64,000 nucleotides of DNA. It comes from Eutrophocola sp963925675 (GTDB lineage Bacteria > Pseudomonadota > Gammaproteobacteria > Pseudomonadales > Pseudohongiellaceae). Shown piece by piece: positions 53,411-63,461 of the stretch (position 1 is its first letter; each line of letters opens with the position of its first letter). The stretch covers positions 1 through 64,000 of the forward strand of contig CAWUSW010000021.1 of NCBI GenBank assembly GCA_963925675.1. The letters run 5' to 3'. The notes beneath the pieces were generated by a model. That model was not told the DNA's origin, ran no database searches, and was given only the letters and a program-made list of their open reading frames with translations. The position numbers and the translations under genes were made by a program.

Positions 53411-54280
53411 TCAATCAAAAAAATCGCTTTGTTCGGGTAACTGATAAGGCCTGATTTCTACTAATAAACCAATATCAGGGTGATCCAGAAAGTGTAATTC
53501 ATTACTTATCATGGCGCGTTCCTGATTCATATAAGCCAAGCGTTCAACTGAATAATTGTCAGCAAGGTTAAAACCTGAAAACTCGCTGTTCTGATTGCCA
53601 TAGGGCGAATCAGGGAGTTTCCAGGAGGCGTTTGTCACTGCGCTTGCAGGTCTAAACTCAGCTAGCCATAAGCGTGCTTCTACATCTACGCGGTTAACGT
53701 TGTAGCTGAAACGCAAACTGCCTTCCAGTTCATGATGGTCATCATATTGATTGCCTCCTTCAACATAAATCGCTGTTGCCTGTACGCGATTTAAAACTGG
53801 CTGGCGCCATACTGCATGAAAAAGCAAACGGTGATCAGCAGACTCACTAATTTCTAGATTGTATTCGAGGAATTTAGCAGCTTCATTGCCCAGGGCTATG
53901 AATGGATCGCGACTAAAGTCAGTAATCCTGAAATCACTGTCAGTTAAATTATTAGAGGGGCCAATGAATACAGGCTGAGGTTCAATATCAATAACGCCAG
54001 TCAAAGCTGAGGATAAAGATCCTGCATCGCCGTCATTTTCAAATTTAACCCTGTAATTGCTGCTGGCCGGAGCAAGTTGTCTGATCGGGTCGTGATAGTT
54101 AAGTTGTATCTTTTCCGGGATGACAAGTTCGTTATTTGCTTCAAGTCTTTCATTGCTGAAGATGCTAACCTCAATTTCATACCAGCGATTTCCGTCAAAG
54201 CTGAAGCTTTGTGCCAAAGCAGGTGCTGGGCTGGCGATTAAAAGCAGCAGCAATATTGTTGTAGTTTTAGGCAATGGCAT
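53411..54280 (-). CDS. csiV: CsiV family protein
   Basis: A 289-residue exported protein (signal cleavage after about residue 23, ALA-QS) of the CsiV family, described in Vibrio as a cell-shape factor that activates a penicillin-binding-protein cofactor pathway. RWYEIEVSIFSNERLEANNE near the mature N-terminus is the family hallmark. It lies 4 bp downstream of mfd, a common arrangement. Confidence 0.85.
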   Translation of the reverse strand: MPLPKTTTILLLLLIASPAPALAQSFSFDGNRWYEIEVSIFSNERLEANNELVIPEKIQLNYHDPIRQLAPASSNYRVKFENDGDAGSLSSALTGVIDIEPQPVFIGPSNNLTDSDFRITDFSRDPFIALGNEAAKFLEYNLEISESADHRLLFHAVWRQPVLNRVQATAIYVEGGNQYDDHHELEGSLRFSYNVNRVDVEARLWLAEFRPASAVTNASWKLPDSPYGNQNSEFSGFNLADNYSVERLAYMNQERAMISNELHFLDHPDIGLLVEIRPYQLPEQSDFFD

Positions 54281-54284
54281 GTTT

Positions 54285-57200
54285 TCAGGCTACCTTAACT
54301 GTTGCAGGAGTTAAAGAGTCCAGCAAACCTTTAACAAACAATAGACGATCACGGGGCTCATCACTTTCATGTTTGAATTTCAGTTCAGTGGCACCGCTCA
54401 AGGAAAAGACGTGAGAGTTATCCTGCACAAGTTTAACTACTGAGTAGGGATCAACTTCGGTGTCGGTATCAAACAAAACTTTGCCAAAACGTGCATTGGC
54501 ATCGACCTTACTTATTCCCAGCGATTGCGCCTGAAGTTTTAACAAAGTCACTTCAAACAATAATTTTGTCGCTTCAGGTAGCAGCCCAAAGCGATCAATC
54601 ATTTCAATTTTCAGGCCATCCAGTTCCTTTTTGCTTTCTGCATTTGCGATGCGCTTATACATCATTAAACGAGTGTGCACATCAGGCAGGTATTGTTCGG
54701 TGATCAAGGCAGGCATGTGTAAGTTTATTTCAACACCGGTCTGGATCGGCCTGTTCAGATCAGGATATTTTCCCTGCTTCATTAACTTGACAGTATGGTC
54801 GAGCATTTCACTGTAAAGGGAAAAGCCAATAGTCTGGATATGTCCACTTTGTTCGTCACCGAGTAACTCACCTGCACCTCTGATTTCCAGGTCATGGCTT
54901 GCCAGTATGAAGCCTGCCCCTAAAGTGTCGGCAGCACTAATGGCATCCAGTCGTTTTAAAGCATCTGCACTCATTGCTTTTTTTTCTGGTGTTAACAGGT
55001 AGGCATACGCTTGGTGATGAGAGCGTCCAACACGCCCGCGTAATTGATGTAATTGTGCCAATCCAAATTTGTCCGCTCGCTCTACAATAATGGTGTTTGC
55101 CGTGGGGACATCAATGCCGGTTTCAATAATTGTGGAACAAACCAGCACGTTATAACGGCGGTGATAAAAGTCAGACATTATTTTTTCCAAGCGACTTTCC
55201 CTTAGCTGACCATGGCCAACACACACTGACGCTTCCGGAAGTAATTTTCTTATTTCATCTGCTGTTTTTTCGATTGTTTTTACTTCGTTATGCAGATAAA
55301 AAACCTGACCGCCACGAAGTAACTCTCGCTGTATTGCCTCTTTTAAAAGTGCTGAGGAAGATTCCCTGACAAAAGTCTTTACTGACAATCTTCGTGCTGG
55401 CGGTGTCGCAATAATAGAAAGATCTCTAATTCCGGACATCGCCATATTCAGCGTTCTTGGAATAGGTGTGGCTGTCAAAGTAAGGATGTCTACGTTAGCG
55501 CGCAGGGATTTAAGTTTCTCTTTCTGACGCACACCAAAACGATGTTCCTCGTCGATAATCAGCAGTCCCAGATTTTTGTATTTGACATTCCCCTGCAGCA
55601 ATTTATGCGTGCCGATAACAATGTCCATTTTCCCGGCGCCAAGTTCGAGGATGTTTTCAGCATGTTTCTTAGTGGCGACAAAACGTGATAACAGGCCAAT
55701 ATTTATTGGCCAGTCGGCAAAGCGATCCTTGAAATTTTCATAATGCTGCTGGGCGAGGAGTGTGGTGGGTACAAGTATCACTACCTGGGTATTATTGTTA
55801 ACGGCAACAAATGCCGCGCGCAGGGCGACTTCAGTTTTTCCGAAACCGACATCACCACACACCAGTCGATCCATGGCTCTTTCACTTTGCAGATCAGCCA
55901 GAACAGCATCAATGGTTTCTTTTTGATCTTCGGTTTCCTCAAAGGGGAAGGCATTGGCAAAAATCCGGTATTCATCTTCCTGGATTTTAAACTGCGTGCC
56001 TTTCTGAGCTTCCCTGCGTGCATAAACATCGAGTAATTCTGCGGCCACATCAATGACTTTTTCTGCAGCTTTGCGCTTGGCTTTTTCCCATTGGTCACTA
56101 CCAAGTTTGCTCAGTGGGGCATGTGCAGCATCAGCACCACTGTAGCGGTTAATCAGGTGCAGTGATGATACCGGGACATACAATTTTGCTTCATCGGCAT
56201 ATTCAAGTATCAGAAATTCAGTGAGCTGTGCTTCCACTTCAAAGGTCTGCATTCCTCGATAGCGGCCAATACCGTGATCGATATGAACTACCGGCGCGCC
56301 AACATGCAGTTCCGTTAAACTTTTGATTATGAAGTCGGCGTTATCAGTAAACTTCCCACGTCGACGTGGCTGGCTAACGTGGTCAGCAAAAAGCTGACTT
56401 TCTGCAATCAGGATGAAGGGAGGTTGTTCCATCCAGACACCTGTTTCCAATGGCGCCACAGTGATGCCGTGCGCAGGCTTTTGTTCTATAAATTCCTGCC
56501 AGTTGTCCAGCGTTTGGGGCCTTACATTAATGACATTCAACAGCTCCAGCAAAGCTTCACGCCTGCCAGGAGAGTCAGCACAAAATAGCACCGGGATATC
56601 TGCAACACTTTCAAGAAATTGCTGCAGTTTAAGCATTGGTTTATCTTTTTTATGTTCAATATCAATCTCAGGTACATGCCTGGTGGGCAATCTTGCATGG
56701 CTGCCGTTACTGGCCGCAGCTCGTAAATTGACCTGGGAAAAGTTGTTAATCGAGGCGAATAGTTGGTCAGTGGGTAAAAACAACTTGTCAGGTGACAAGA
56801 GTGGGCGCTCAGGGTCCACTCTTCGATCCTCATAGCGTAAGTTGATGTCATGCCAGAACAGATCCGCCGCTTCATCAATCTCGCCTACAGTAAAGAAAAA
56901 GGTGTTTTCGGGTAGATAATCAAAAAGCGTGCTGAGTTCAGAAAAAAACAGAGGCAGATAATATTCGATGCCAGCAACAGAGACGCCTTTGGAAATATCT
57001 TCATACAAGGGGCATTTTCTGACATCGATATCAAAGGCTTCTCTGAAGTTTTGTCGAAAAGTGCTGACCCCTTGTTCGGTTAGAGGAAATTCTTTACCTG
57101 GTAATAATTTAACGGCCTGTATCTTGTCTCGAGAAAGCTGGGTTTCAGGGTCGAAATGACGCAGGCTTTCTATATCTTCGTCAAAAAGCTCAATGCGTAC

Positions 57201-57749
57201 CGGTTCTGATCCACCCATCGGGAATATATCCATGATGGACCCTCGCACTGCAAATTCGCCATGTTCATAGACTGATTCGACACAGAGGTAACCTGCGGCT
57301 TCCAGTTCCCTGCGCATGGTAATCAGGTTGAGCTGCTGTCCAACTTGCAGGTTCAGACTCATTGCTTTGATATAGGAACCAGGGACGAGCCGGTGCATCA
57401 GGGTGCTGACGGGGATGATAAGTAAAGCGTCCCGGGAATCAGGAAGCTGTGAAAGGGTTGTCAGCCGTTGTGAAATAATATCCTGGTGTGGCGAAAAGTT
57501 ATCGTAAGGAAGTATTTCCCAGTCTGGAAATTGAAGAATGCTGACTTTGTCAGAACAAAAGAAACCAGCTTCTTCTTGCAGTCGCTGTGCCTGTTGCGAA
57601 CTTTCAGTAATCACCACCGTCAGGCCGCCGGCCTGTTCGATATGATTGGCGAGTACCAGGCTACCCCCGGCTCCAGCCATTCCATCCCAGCGTTGTTTCT
57701 CTCCGGCCTCAGCTAAGTGAGGCAGGGCGTGCAGTTGCAAAGTATTCAT
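54285..57749 (-). CDS. mfd: Transcription-repair coupling factor Mfd
   Basis: A 1,154-residue DNA translocase that removes stalled RNA polymerase and recruits UvrA. The UvrB-like N-terminal modules come first, then the RNAP-interacting domain (PVVHIDHGIGRYRGM). The helicase domain has Walker A GDVGFGKT, DEEHRFG and the TRG-type C-region, ahead of the C-terminal inhibitory domain. It is co-transcribed with csiV and divergent from the GAPDH gene. Confidence 0.98.
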   Translation of the reverse strand: MNTLQLHALPHLAEAGEKQRWDGMAGAGGSLVLANHIEQAGGLTVVITESSQQAQRLQEEAGFFCSDKVSILQFPDWEILPYDNFSPHQDIISQRLTTLSQLPDSRDALLIIPVSTLMHRLVPGSYIKAMSLNLQVGQQLNLITMRRELEAAGYLCVESVYEHGEFAVRGSIMDIFPMGGSEPVRIELFDEDIESLRHFDPETQLSRDKIQAVKLLPGKEFPLTEQGVSTFRQNFREAFDIDVRKCPLYEDISKGVSVAGIEYYLPLFFSELSTLFDYLPENTFFFTVGEIDEAADLFWHDINLRYEDRRVDPERPLLSPDKLFLPTDQLFASINNFSQVNLRAAASNGSHARLPTRHVPEIDIEHKKDKPMLKLQQFLESVADIPVLFCADSPGRREALLELLNVINVRPQTLDNWQEFIEQKPAHGITVAPLETGVWMEQPPFILIAESQLFADHVSQPRRRGKFTDNADFIIKSLTELHVGAPVVHIDHGIGRYRGMQTFEVEAQLTEFLILEYADEAKLYVPVSSLHLINRYSGADAAHAPLSKLGSDQWEKAKRKAAEKVIDVAAELLDVYARREAQKGTQFKIQEDEYRIFANAFPFEETEDQKETIDAVLADLQSERAMDRLVCGDVGFGKTEVALRAAFVAVNNNTQVVILVPTTLLAQQHYENFKDRFADWPINIGLLSRFVATKKHAENILELGAGKMDIVIGTHKLLQGNVKYKNLGLLIIDEEHRFGVRQKEKLKSLRANVDILTLTATPIPRTLNMAMSGIRDLSIIATPPARRLSVKTFVRESSSALLKEAIQRELLRGGQVFYLHNEVKTIEKTADEIRKLLPEASVCVGHGQLRESRLEKIMSDFYHRRYNVLVCSTIIETGIDVPTANTIIVERADKFGLAQLHQLRGRVGRSHHQAYAYLLTPEKKAMSADALKRLDAISAADTLGAGFILASHDLEIRGAGELLGDEQSGHIQTIGFSLYSEMLDHTVKLMKQGKYPDLNRPIQTGVEINLHMPALITEQYLPDVHTRLMMYKRIANAESKKELDGLKIEMIDRFGLLPEATKLLFEVTLLKLQAQSLGISKVDANARFGKVLFDTDTEVDPYSVVKLVQDNSHVFSLSGATELKFKHESDEPRDRLLFVKGLLDSLTPATVKVA

Positions 57750-57929
57750 AGGGCTTCTTTTAAGATGTATAAATCAATGTCAGGCGAAGCCTGGAAGAAA
57801 CTTAACGGCGCACAAAAGGCGAAATTTGCCTTAATCAGCTATTAACAACTCCAGATAATGGACTTCTCTTGCGCATCCTTAGATAATACGCGCCACATTT
57901 TCAAGCAGCATTTTACAGGAAAACATAAC

Positions 57930-59402
57930 GTGGAACGACCAAGTGTAGACGACTATTTTGGTGATTGGAAAACACGAGAAACATTAGCTCAGGAAATGCT
58001 GCCAATTATGGGCAAGCTTGAGAATGAAAAAGGGGTTCAGATTTATCTCTATGGCCGATCACTGAACAATCGCTCAGTTGCGAATATCATGAAATTACAT
58101 CGTCGAGTGCGAGAAGTGGCCCGTAATGAATTATCAGAATTTGAAAGTTCCCTGGTGCTTAAATCTCTGGCCAAACTGGATCTGTGCCCTGCGCAAATTG
58201 ATCTTGGCAAGCTAACTGTTCACTACATGGAAGCCCTGGAAAAAGATCCTGAAGTAGACCTCGATGCCCTTGTTGCTGAAGAGTTATCTCATCTGATTGG
58301 GGTTGACTATAAACCAATAGAAAAACCAACTGACGTCATCCTGTATGGATTTGGTCGTATTGGCCGTTTGGTGACCAGACTGCTCCTGGAAACTACAGGC
58401 AATGGTCAGCTTATGCGTTTGCGTGCGATCGTGGTGAGAAAAGCCGGAGACGGTGATCTGGAGAAAAGGGTCAATTTGCTCCGTAATGACACTGTCCATG
58501 GAACTTTTTCCGGCACTGTACGTGTTGAAGAAGAAAACAACAGAATTATTGCCAATGGTAATGTGATTGAAATTATCTATGCAGATAGCCCGGATTCTAT
58601 TGATTACACCCAATATGGGATTAATGATGCCCTGGTAATTGATAATACCGGGATCTGGCGTGATGAAGAGAGCCTGGGTCAGCATTTAAAATCCAAAGGT
58701 GTCAGTAAAGTGATGCTGACAGCGCCCGGTAAGGGCACGCTTAAAAATATTGTTTTTGGTATTAATGACAACACCATTACTCCCGAAGACAAAATTATTT
58801 CAGCGGCTTCCTGTACTACGAATGCCATAGCACCGGTTTTGAAACTGATTAATGACAAGTACGGGATTGTTCACGGTCATGTCGAAACCGTACACGCCTA
58901 CACCAATGATCAGAACCTGATTGATAATTTCCACAAGGCAGATAGAAGGGGACGCAGTGCGCCATTAAATATGGTGTTAACGGAAACCGGTGCCGCTAAA
59001 GCCGTATCCAAGGCTGTGCCGGAACTGGAAGGCAAGCTGACTGGTAATGCTGTCAGGGTTCCTGTCGCCAATGTGTCTATTGCCATTTTGAACCTGACAC
59101 TGCTGACCAAGTCCAGTGTTGAAGAGATCAACGAGTATCTGAGAAATTTCGCCCTGCATTCTCCTTTGCAGAATCAGATTGGTTACACCGAATCTCCGGA
59201 TGCTGTTTCCAGTGATTTTATTGGTTCCCGTGAAGCCTGCACAGTTGATGCTACGGCTACCAAGGTGAACGGTAAAAACATGATTCTTTATCTCTGGTAT
59301 GACAATGAATATGGCTACAGCGCCCAGGTAGTAAGAATGGTAAACATGATGGCTGGCGTAAAATTTCTTACCTATCCGGAAAATGTCACCATGGCGTATT
59401 AA
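57930..59402 (+). CDS. gap: Glyceraldehyde-3-phosphate dehydrogenase, long type
   Basis: GAPDH of about 490 residues with an N-terminal extension of about 130 residues before the NAD fold (ILYGFGRIGRLVTR), as in the second GAPDH of pseudomonads and vibrios. The catalytic Cys295 is in SAASCTTNAIAP. GTG 57930 is chosen because CAGGA (57916-57920) precedes it and the length then fits the family; the upstream ATG 57858 has no such site. The extension's function is unclear. apbE begins one base after the stop. Confidence 0.93.
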   Translation: MERPSVDDYFGDWKTRETLAQEMLPIMGKLENEKGVQIYLYGRSLNNRSVANIMKLHRRVREVARNELSEFESSLVLKSLAKLDLCPAQIDLGKLTVHYMEALEKDPEVDLDALVAEELSHLIGVDYKPIEKPTDVILYGFGRIGRLVTRLLLETTGNGQLMRLRAIVVRKAGDGDLEKRVNLLRNDTVHGTFSGTVRVEEENNRIIANGNVIEIIYADSPDSIDYTQYGINDALVIDNTGIWRDEESLGQHLKSKGVSKVMLTAPGKGTLKNIVFGINDNTITPEDKIISAASCTTNAIAPVLKLINDKYGIVHGHVETVHAYTNDQNLIDNFHKADRRGRSAPLNMVLTETGAAKAVSKAVPELEGKLTGNAVRVPVANVSIAILNLTLLTKSSVEEINEYLRNFALHSPLQNQIGYTESPDAVSSDFIGSREACTVDATATKVNGKNMILYLWYDNEYGYSAQVVRMVNMMAGVKFLTYPENVTMAY

Positions 59403-59403
59403 T

Positions 59404-60507
59404 ATGAAACTGGCCGGCACTGGCGCTAAAGCGATACTGCCGGCTTTTCTCATTTTTTTATCAGTCTTTTTTATTGTTCGGTATTTCTATACCGACAATG
59501 GCGATCCGCAAAGCGCTTTAGCCAAGCAAGCCTCAATCAGCGAATCGTCCCTGCTTGCACTGAGCGGGCAAACGATGGGGACACAGTACCGCATACTCCT
59601 GCATCTCTCTGCTCTGGCCGACGAGCCTGCCAAAACGGCGCTGGCAAGCAGCATTAGTGAGCGCCTGGATTATCTGGATAAATCGCTGTTTTCTACCTAT
59701 GTCCCTGACTCTCAAATCACTCAACTAAACCAGGCTGAACTGGAAAAGCGCGTTAACGTTTCCGATGAACTTGTCGCGGTCCTTGTTAAGGCACAGGAAG
59801 TTTATACAAAATCCTCCGGCGCATTCGACATGACCATAAAGCCCCTTGTCGATCTGTGGGGCTTTGGAAGTGCAGGCTTTATGAATGCAGTGCCGGAACA
59901 AGAGGCGATTGACCTGGCAAAGGCGCAAATGGGCATGTCTGTTCTGGAAGTCAGTCGCGACGCTGAAAACGCTTATGTCATAAAACATCGGAACGTCTTT
60001 CTGGATCTATCCGCCATTGCCAAAGGCTACGCCGTCGATCAGATAGGGTTATTACTGGATTCTCAGGGTCAGCATAATTACCTGGTAGAGATTGGCGGGG
60101 AAGCAATTAGCCTGGGCCGGCGTCCCGATGGAGATGAATGGCGTATTGGAATTGAGCGACCGCAAGCGGGACAAAATATTTTGTTTCAGCAGGTTCAGGG
60201 GGGGGCGGAAAAACTTGCAGTAGCTACATCCGGGAGTTACCAGAATTTTTTTACTGATGATGATCAGCAATATTCGCATATCATTAATCCGCTCACGGGA
60301 AAGCCCGTCAGCCATGACCTGGTGTCGGTCACAGTGGTTGCTCCATCTGCAATGGCGGCTGATGCCTGGGCAACGGCTTTGCTGGTTCATGGATTGCAAG
60401 AGGGCATGAAGCTCGCAAATGATTTACAATTAGCAGCCTTCTTTATAGTAAATAGCAGTTCAGGATTTAAGTCTCTGCATTCCGACGCTTTTAATCCATA
60501 CCTCTAA
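59404..60507 (+). CDS. apbE: FAD:protein FMN transferase (ApbE)
   Basis: About 367 residues, membrane-anchored by one N-terminal helix (ILPAFLIFLSVFFIVRYFY) without a lipobox cysteine. ApbE attaches FMN to threonine of target flavoproteins such as Nqr or Rnf subunits. Conserved parts are the GQTMGTQYRI opening, DLSAIAKGYAVDQIG, EIGGEA and the metal-binding DAWATALLVHG. ATG 59404 is preferred; an upstream ATG at 59383 overlaps gap. No Nqr or Rnf gene is nearby in the window. Confidence 0.93.
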   Translation: MKLAGTGAKAILPAFLIFLSVFFIVRYFYTDNGDPQSALAKQASISESSLLALSGQTMGTQYRILLHLSALADEPAKTALASSISERLDYLDKSLFSTYVPDSQITQLNQAELEKRVNVSDELVAVLVKAQEVYTKSSGAFDMTIKPLVDLWGFGSAGFMNAVPEQEAIDLAKAQMGMSVLEVSRDAENAYVIKHRNVFLDLSAIAKGYAVDQIGLLLDSQGQHNYLVEIGGEAISLGRRPDGDEWRIGIERPQAGQNILFQQVQGGAEKLAVATSGSYQNFFTDDDQQYSHIINPLTGKPVSHDLVSVTVVAPSAMAADAWATALLVHGLQEGMKLANDLQLAAFFIVNSSSGFKSLHSDAFNPYL

Positions 60508-60549
60508 TTTAATTAAAGACATCTCAGACATCTTTGATACGGAATTTTA

Positions 60550-61947
60550 ATGGCCAAAATAAACAAAAAATTTGATCTTCTGGTGATAGGAAGTGGCCCG
60601 GCAGGCGAAGCTGCAGCGATGAATGCAGCAAAGGCCGGTAAAACAGTTGCCATTGTCAGTGATAAACCGCGCCCTGGTGGAAACTGCACATTCCTTGGGA
60701 CTATTCCCTCCAAGGCTATACGTTATTCTGTAAAACAGGTGATCCATTTTCATAGCAATCCGCTATTGCGTGATCTGTGCGATATGAAAAAATTGACCTT
60801 TCAACATGCCCTGGAAAATGCCGAGCGGGTGATATACGAGCAAAGCAAATCCAGGCTCGACGCCTATGAGCGCAATAGTGTGCCGGTCTTTAAAGGCAGA
60901 GCCAGTTTTATTAATACTCACCAGATTGAGGTGACTGAAGGCAAAAATAAAACCAGACTTGAGGCTAAAAACTTCATCCTGGCGACTGGTTCAAGGCCCT
61001 ATCGACCCGAAATCGTGGATTTTGATCATCCTCGAGTATTTGATAGCGATACCATTTTGCAGCTCAAGGATACTCCGAAAAAAGTTACCATTATTGGTGC
61101 CGGCGTTATTGGCTGTGAATATGCATCCATTTTTGGCGGGATGAAAATGAAAGTAGAAATGATTAATCCTGCTGAAACTCTGCTGTCCTTTCTGGATACT
61201 GAAATTACCGATGCGCTTAGTTATCACTTGCAGAACATGGGTGTTCGCTGCCGTCATCAGGAGCATTTCAGCAAACTTGAATACCATGATGATCATGTGG
61301 TGACCTATTTAGAGTCAGGTAAAAAAATTAAAAGCGATATTCTTCTGTGGGCGAATGGGCGTACTGGAAATACCGATGGACTTGATCTGGAAGCCATTGG
61401 GCTTGCTGCTGATAGTCGAGGCAGACTGGAAGTAAACAAGAATTATCAGACTAAAGTCGAGAATATTTATGCCGCTGGCGATGTCATCGGCTGGCCCTCA
61501 TTAGCAAGCTCGGCCTACGATCAGGGCAGGGCGGCCTGCAATGCCATTATTAACCCGGATGAGTTTCACTATGTGAAAGATGTAGCCACAGGGATCTACA
61601 CTATTCCGGAAATCAGTACTGTGGGATATACAGAGCAGGAGCTGACGAAGAAGAAAATACCCTATGAAGTAGGCAAAGCATTTTTCCGCAATATCGCTCG
61701 AGCCCAGATTACCGGGGACGAGGTGGGTATGCTAAAAATTATTTTTCACGTTGATACCCTTGAGATTCTTGGCATTCATTGTTTCGGTGACCAGGCTTCG
61801 GAAATCGTTCATATTGGCCAGGCCATTATGAATCAGCGTGGCAAGGCTAATAGTCTCAAGTATTTTATTAATACAACTTTTAATTACCCCACCATGGCGG
61901 AGGCCTATAAGGTTGCCGCTTTGAACGGTATTAACCGCTTGTTTTGA
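60550..61947 (+). CDS. sthA: Soluble pyridine nucleotide transhydrogenase
   Basis: FAD enzyme of 465 residues that transfers hydride between NADPH and NAD+. It resembles lipoamide dehydrogenase but lacks the second redox cysteine (GGNCTFLGTIPSK), the mark of SthA. FAD motif VIGSGPAGEAAA and NAD motif IIGAGVIGCEYASIF are intact. It follows apbE after 42 bp. Confidence 0.95.
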   Translation: MAKINKKFDLLVIGSGPAGEAAAMNAAKAGKTVAIVSDKPRPGGNCTFLGTIPSKAIRYSVKQVIHFHSNPLLRDLCDMKKLTFQHALENAERVIYEQSKSRLDAYERNSVPVFKGRASFINTHQIEVTEGKNKTRLEAKNFILATGSRPYRPEIVDFDHPRVFDSDTILQLKDTPKKVTIIGAGVIGCEYASIFGGMKMKVEMINPAETLLSFLDTEITDALSYHLQNMGVRCRHQEHFSKLEYHDDHVVTYLESGKKIKSDILLWANGRTGNTDGLDLEAIGLAADSRGRLEVNKNYQTKVENIYAAGDVIGWPSLASSAYDQGRAACNAIINPDEFHYVKDVATGIYTIPEISTVGYTEQELTKKKIPYEVGKAFFRNIARAQITGDEVGMLKIIFHVDTLEILGIHCFGDQASEIVHIGQAIMNQRGKANSLKYFINTTFNYPTMAEAYKVAALNGINRLF

Positions 61948-61980
61948 ACAATCGGGCCTCACTGTTTACCAGTGGTATTT

Positions 61981-62056
61981 AAACGCCCTGTAGGCCTTGA
62001 TTTCTTTGGGCGTTTCCAGAAAAGTACTTGATCGAATTCGCCTTAAAGTGTAAATT
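61981..62056 (+). promoter_or_regulatory. Weak terminator-like repeat and promoter candidate before nuoA
   Basis: AAACGCCC (61981-61988) pairs with GGGCGTTT (62008-62015) but has no T-run after it. TTGATC (62028-62033), 17 bp and TAAATT (62051-62056) form a moderate promoter candidate about 150 bp before nuoA. Confidence 0.35.
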
Positions 62057-62218
62057 GTCACCCCGCTTGATGCAGTGAAACTCTCCGGGTTTAAACCTTT
62101 TTTGGAGTCCGATTTCCTGCCCAAAAATATACAGAATTGTAGATTTTTGCATCGGACTGGATTAGCTAGCCAGTTCTAAACATGTGTCGTTTCTTGTGCA
62201 GTTATAAGGTTGGCAGGC

Positions 62219-62692
62219 TTGAATATAGATCTCTTTCCCCTGATTGTTTATAGCACCATCTCTGTTGGCCTGATTGCAGGCTTTATCGTTATATCTTCAT
62301 TACTTGGCCAGAAGCGTAATGACCACGCCACTCACGATGTATATGAGTCTGGTGTTTTGCCGGTCGGCTCGCCCAATATTAAAATATCGGTCCCTTTCTA
62401 CCTTACCGCAATCCTGTTCATTATTTTTGATCTTGAGGCTGTGTTTCTTTTTGCCTGGGCAATTTCAATACGTGAGGCAGGTTGGGTTGGCTTTATTGAA
62501 GTCTTTATCTTTATTTCCATACTGGTAGCAGGTCTGGTTTATTTATATCGCAGTGGTGCGCTGGAATGGCGCACAAGCCGCCAGATAAGAGATCTGGATG
62601 CCCTGATTGGTGAAGGGGGCGTCGTTAATATAGGTAACTCTCATGATGACGCTAAAATAATTGATGGCGATGCCCATGGAGAGCATAAATGA
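62219..62692 (+). CDS. nuoA: NADH-quinone oxidoreductase subunit A
   Basis: Small membrane subunit of complex I with three helices and the conserved DVYESGVLPVGS loop and FLIFDLEA-type segment (LFIIFDLEAVFLFAWA). The frame begins at TTG 62210, but TAAGG at 62205-62209 has sensible spacing only to TTG 62219, which I prefer. The product carries an unusually long hydrophilic C-terminal tail of about 25 residues. Its stop overlaps the nuoB ATG. Confidence 0.93.
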   Translation: MNIDLFPLIVYSTISVGLIAGFIVISSLLGQKRNDHATHDVYESGVLPVGSPNIKISVPFYLTAILFIIFDLEAVFLFAWAISIREAGWVGFIEVFIFISILVAGLVYLYRSGALEWRTSRQIRDLDALIGEGGVVNIGNSHDDAKIIDGDAHGEHK

Positions 62693-63384
62693 GTTGGGAA
62701 TTAGTCAGGCCTGAAGATGCTTCTGATCCACGCCCTGGTATGGAACAGTTTGACGACTATATTCGTAAGAATGTCGTGATGACCACACTTGAAGATATGT
62801 TGGCATGGTCGCGGAAGAATTCCCTTTGGCCATTCAATTTTGGCCTCTCTTGCTGTTATGTAGAAGCGGCAACCGCCATATCCAGTCGCCATGATATTTC
62901 ACGTTTTGGTGCTGAGGTTTTTCGCGCTACTCCCCGACAGGCTGACATGATCATTATTGCTGGCACCGTGTTTAGAAAAATGGCACCGGTTGTTCAGCGT
63001 TTGTATGAGCAAATGATGGAGCCGCGTTGGGTTATTTGTATGGGATCTTGTGCTAATTCAGGCGGGATGTATGACATCTACTCGGTAGTGCAGGGTGTTG
63101 ATAAATTTTTACCTGTTGATGTCTATGTTTCTGGTTGTCCGCCGCGTCCTGAAGCCTTGTTGCAAGGCCTGAACCTGTTACAGGATTCGATTGGCAAGAA
63201 ACGCCGTCCGGTGAGCTGGGTAATTAACGACCAGGGCATTTATGAACGTGAAAAAGTTGAAATACAGCGTGAAGTCCGATTAAAAGACCGTATCAGCGCC
63301 ACTGAGTTAGTCAGTCCTGATGAGGTCGGCCCGAGCTATTTTGATGTGGTATCCGGTAAAAAAGGCCCGCACGACCAGGATTAA
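62689..63384 (+). CDS. nuoB: NADH-quinone oxidoreductase subunit B
   Basis: Peripheral-arm subunit carrying the N2 4Fe-4S cluster. The ligand cysteines are in SCCYVEA, GSCANSGG and GCPPRPEALL. Length 231, with an extended C-terminus as in E. coli NuoB. It starts within the nuoA stop (ATGA) and is followed after 77 bp by nuoC. Confidence 0.96.
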   Translation: MSWELVRPEDASDPRPGMEQFDDYIRKNVVMTTLEDMLAWSRKNSLWPFNFGLSCCYVEAATAISSRHDISRFGAEVFRATPRQADMIIIAGTVFRKMAPVVQRLYEQMMEPRWVICMGSCANSGGMYDIYSVVQGVDKFLPVDVYVSGCPPRPEALLQGLNLLQDSIGKKRRPVSWVINDQGIYEREKVEIQREVRLKDRISATELVSPDEVGPSYFDVVSGKKGPHDQD

Positions 63385-63461
63385 ATCGTATTAAAACAGG
63401 CCTTAAAGCATAACGTTGATAAGGCCTTGAACTAAATGATTGAGAAAAATAGAGACTAAAC

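Noticed and set aside
61981..62015. Inverted repeat after sthA as a terminator
   Set aside because: The 8-bp arms are good but there is a 19-nt loop and no T-run, so it is not called as a terminator.
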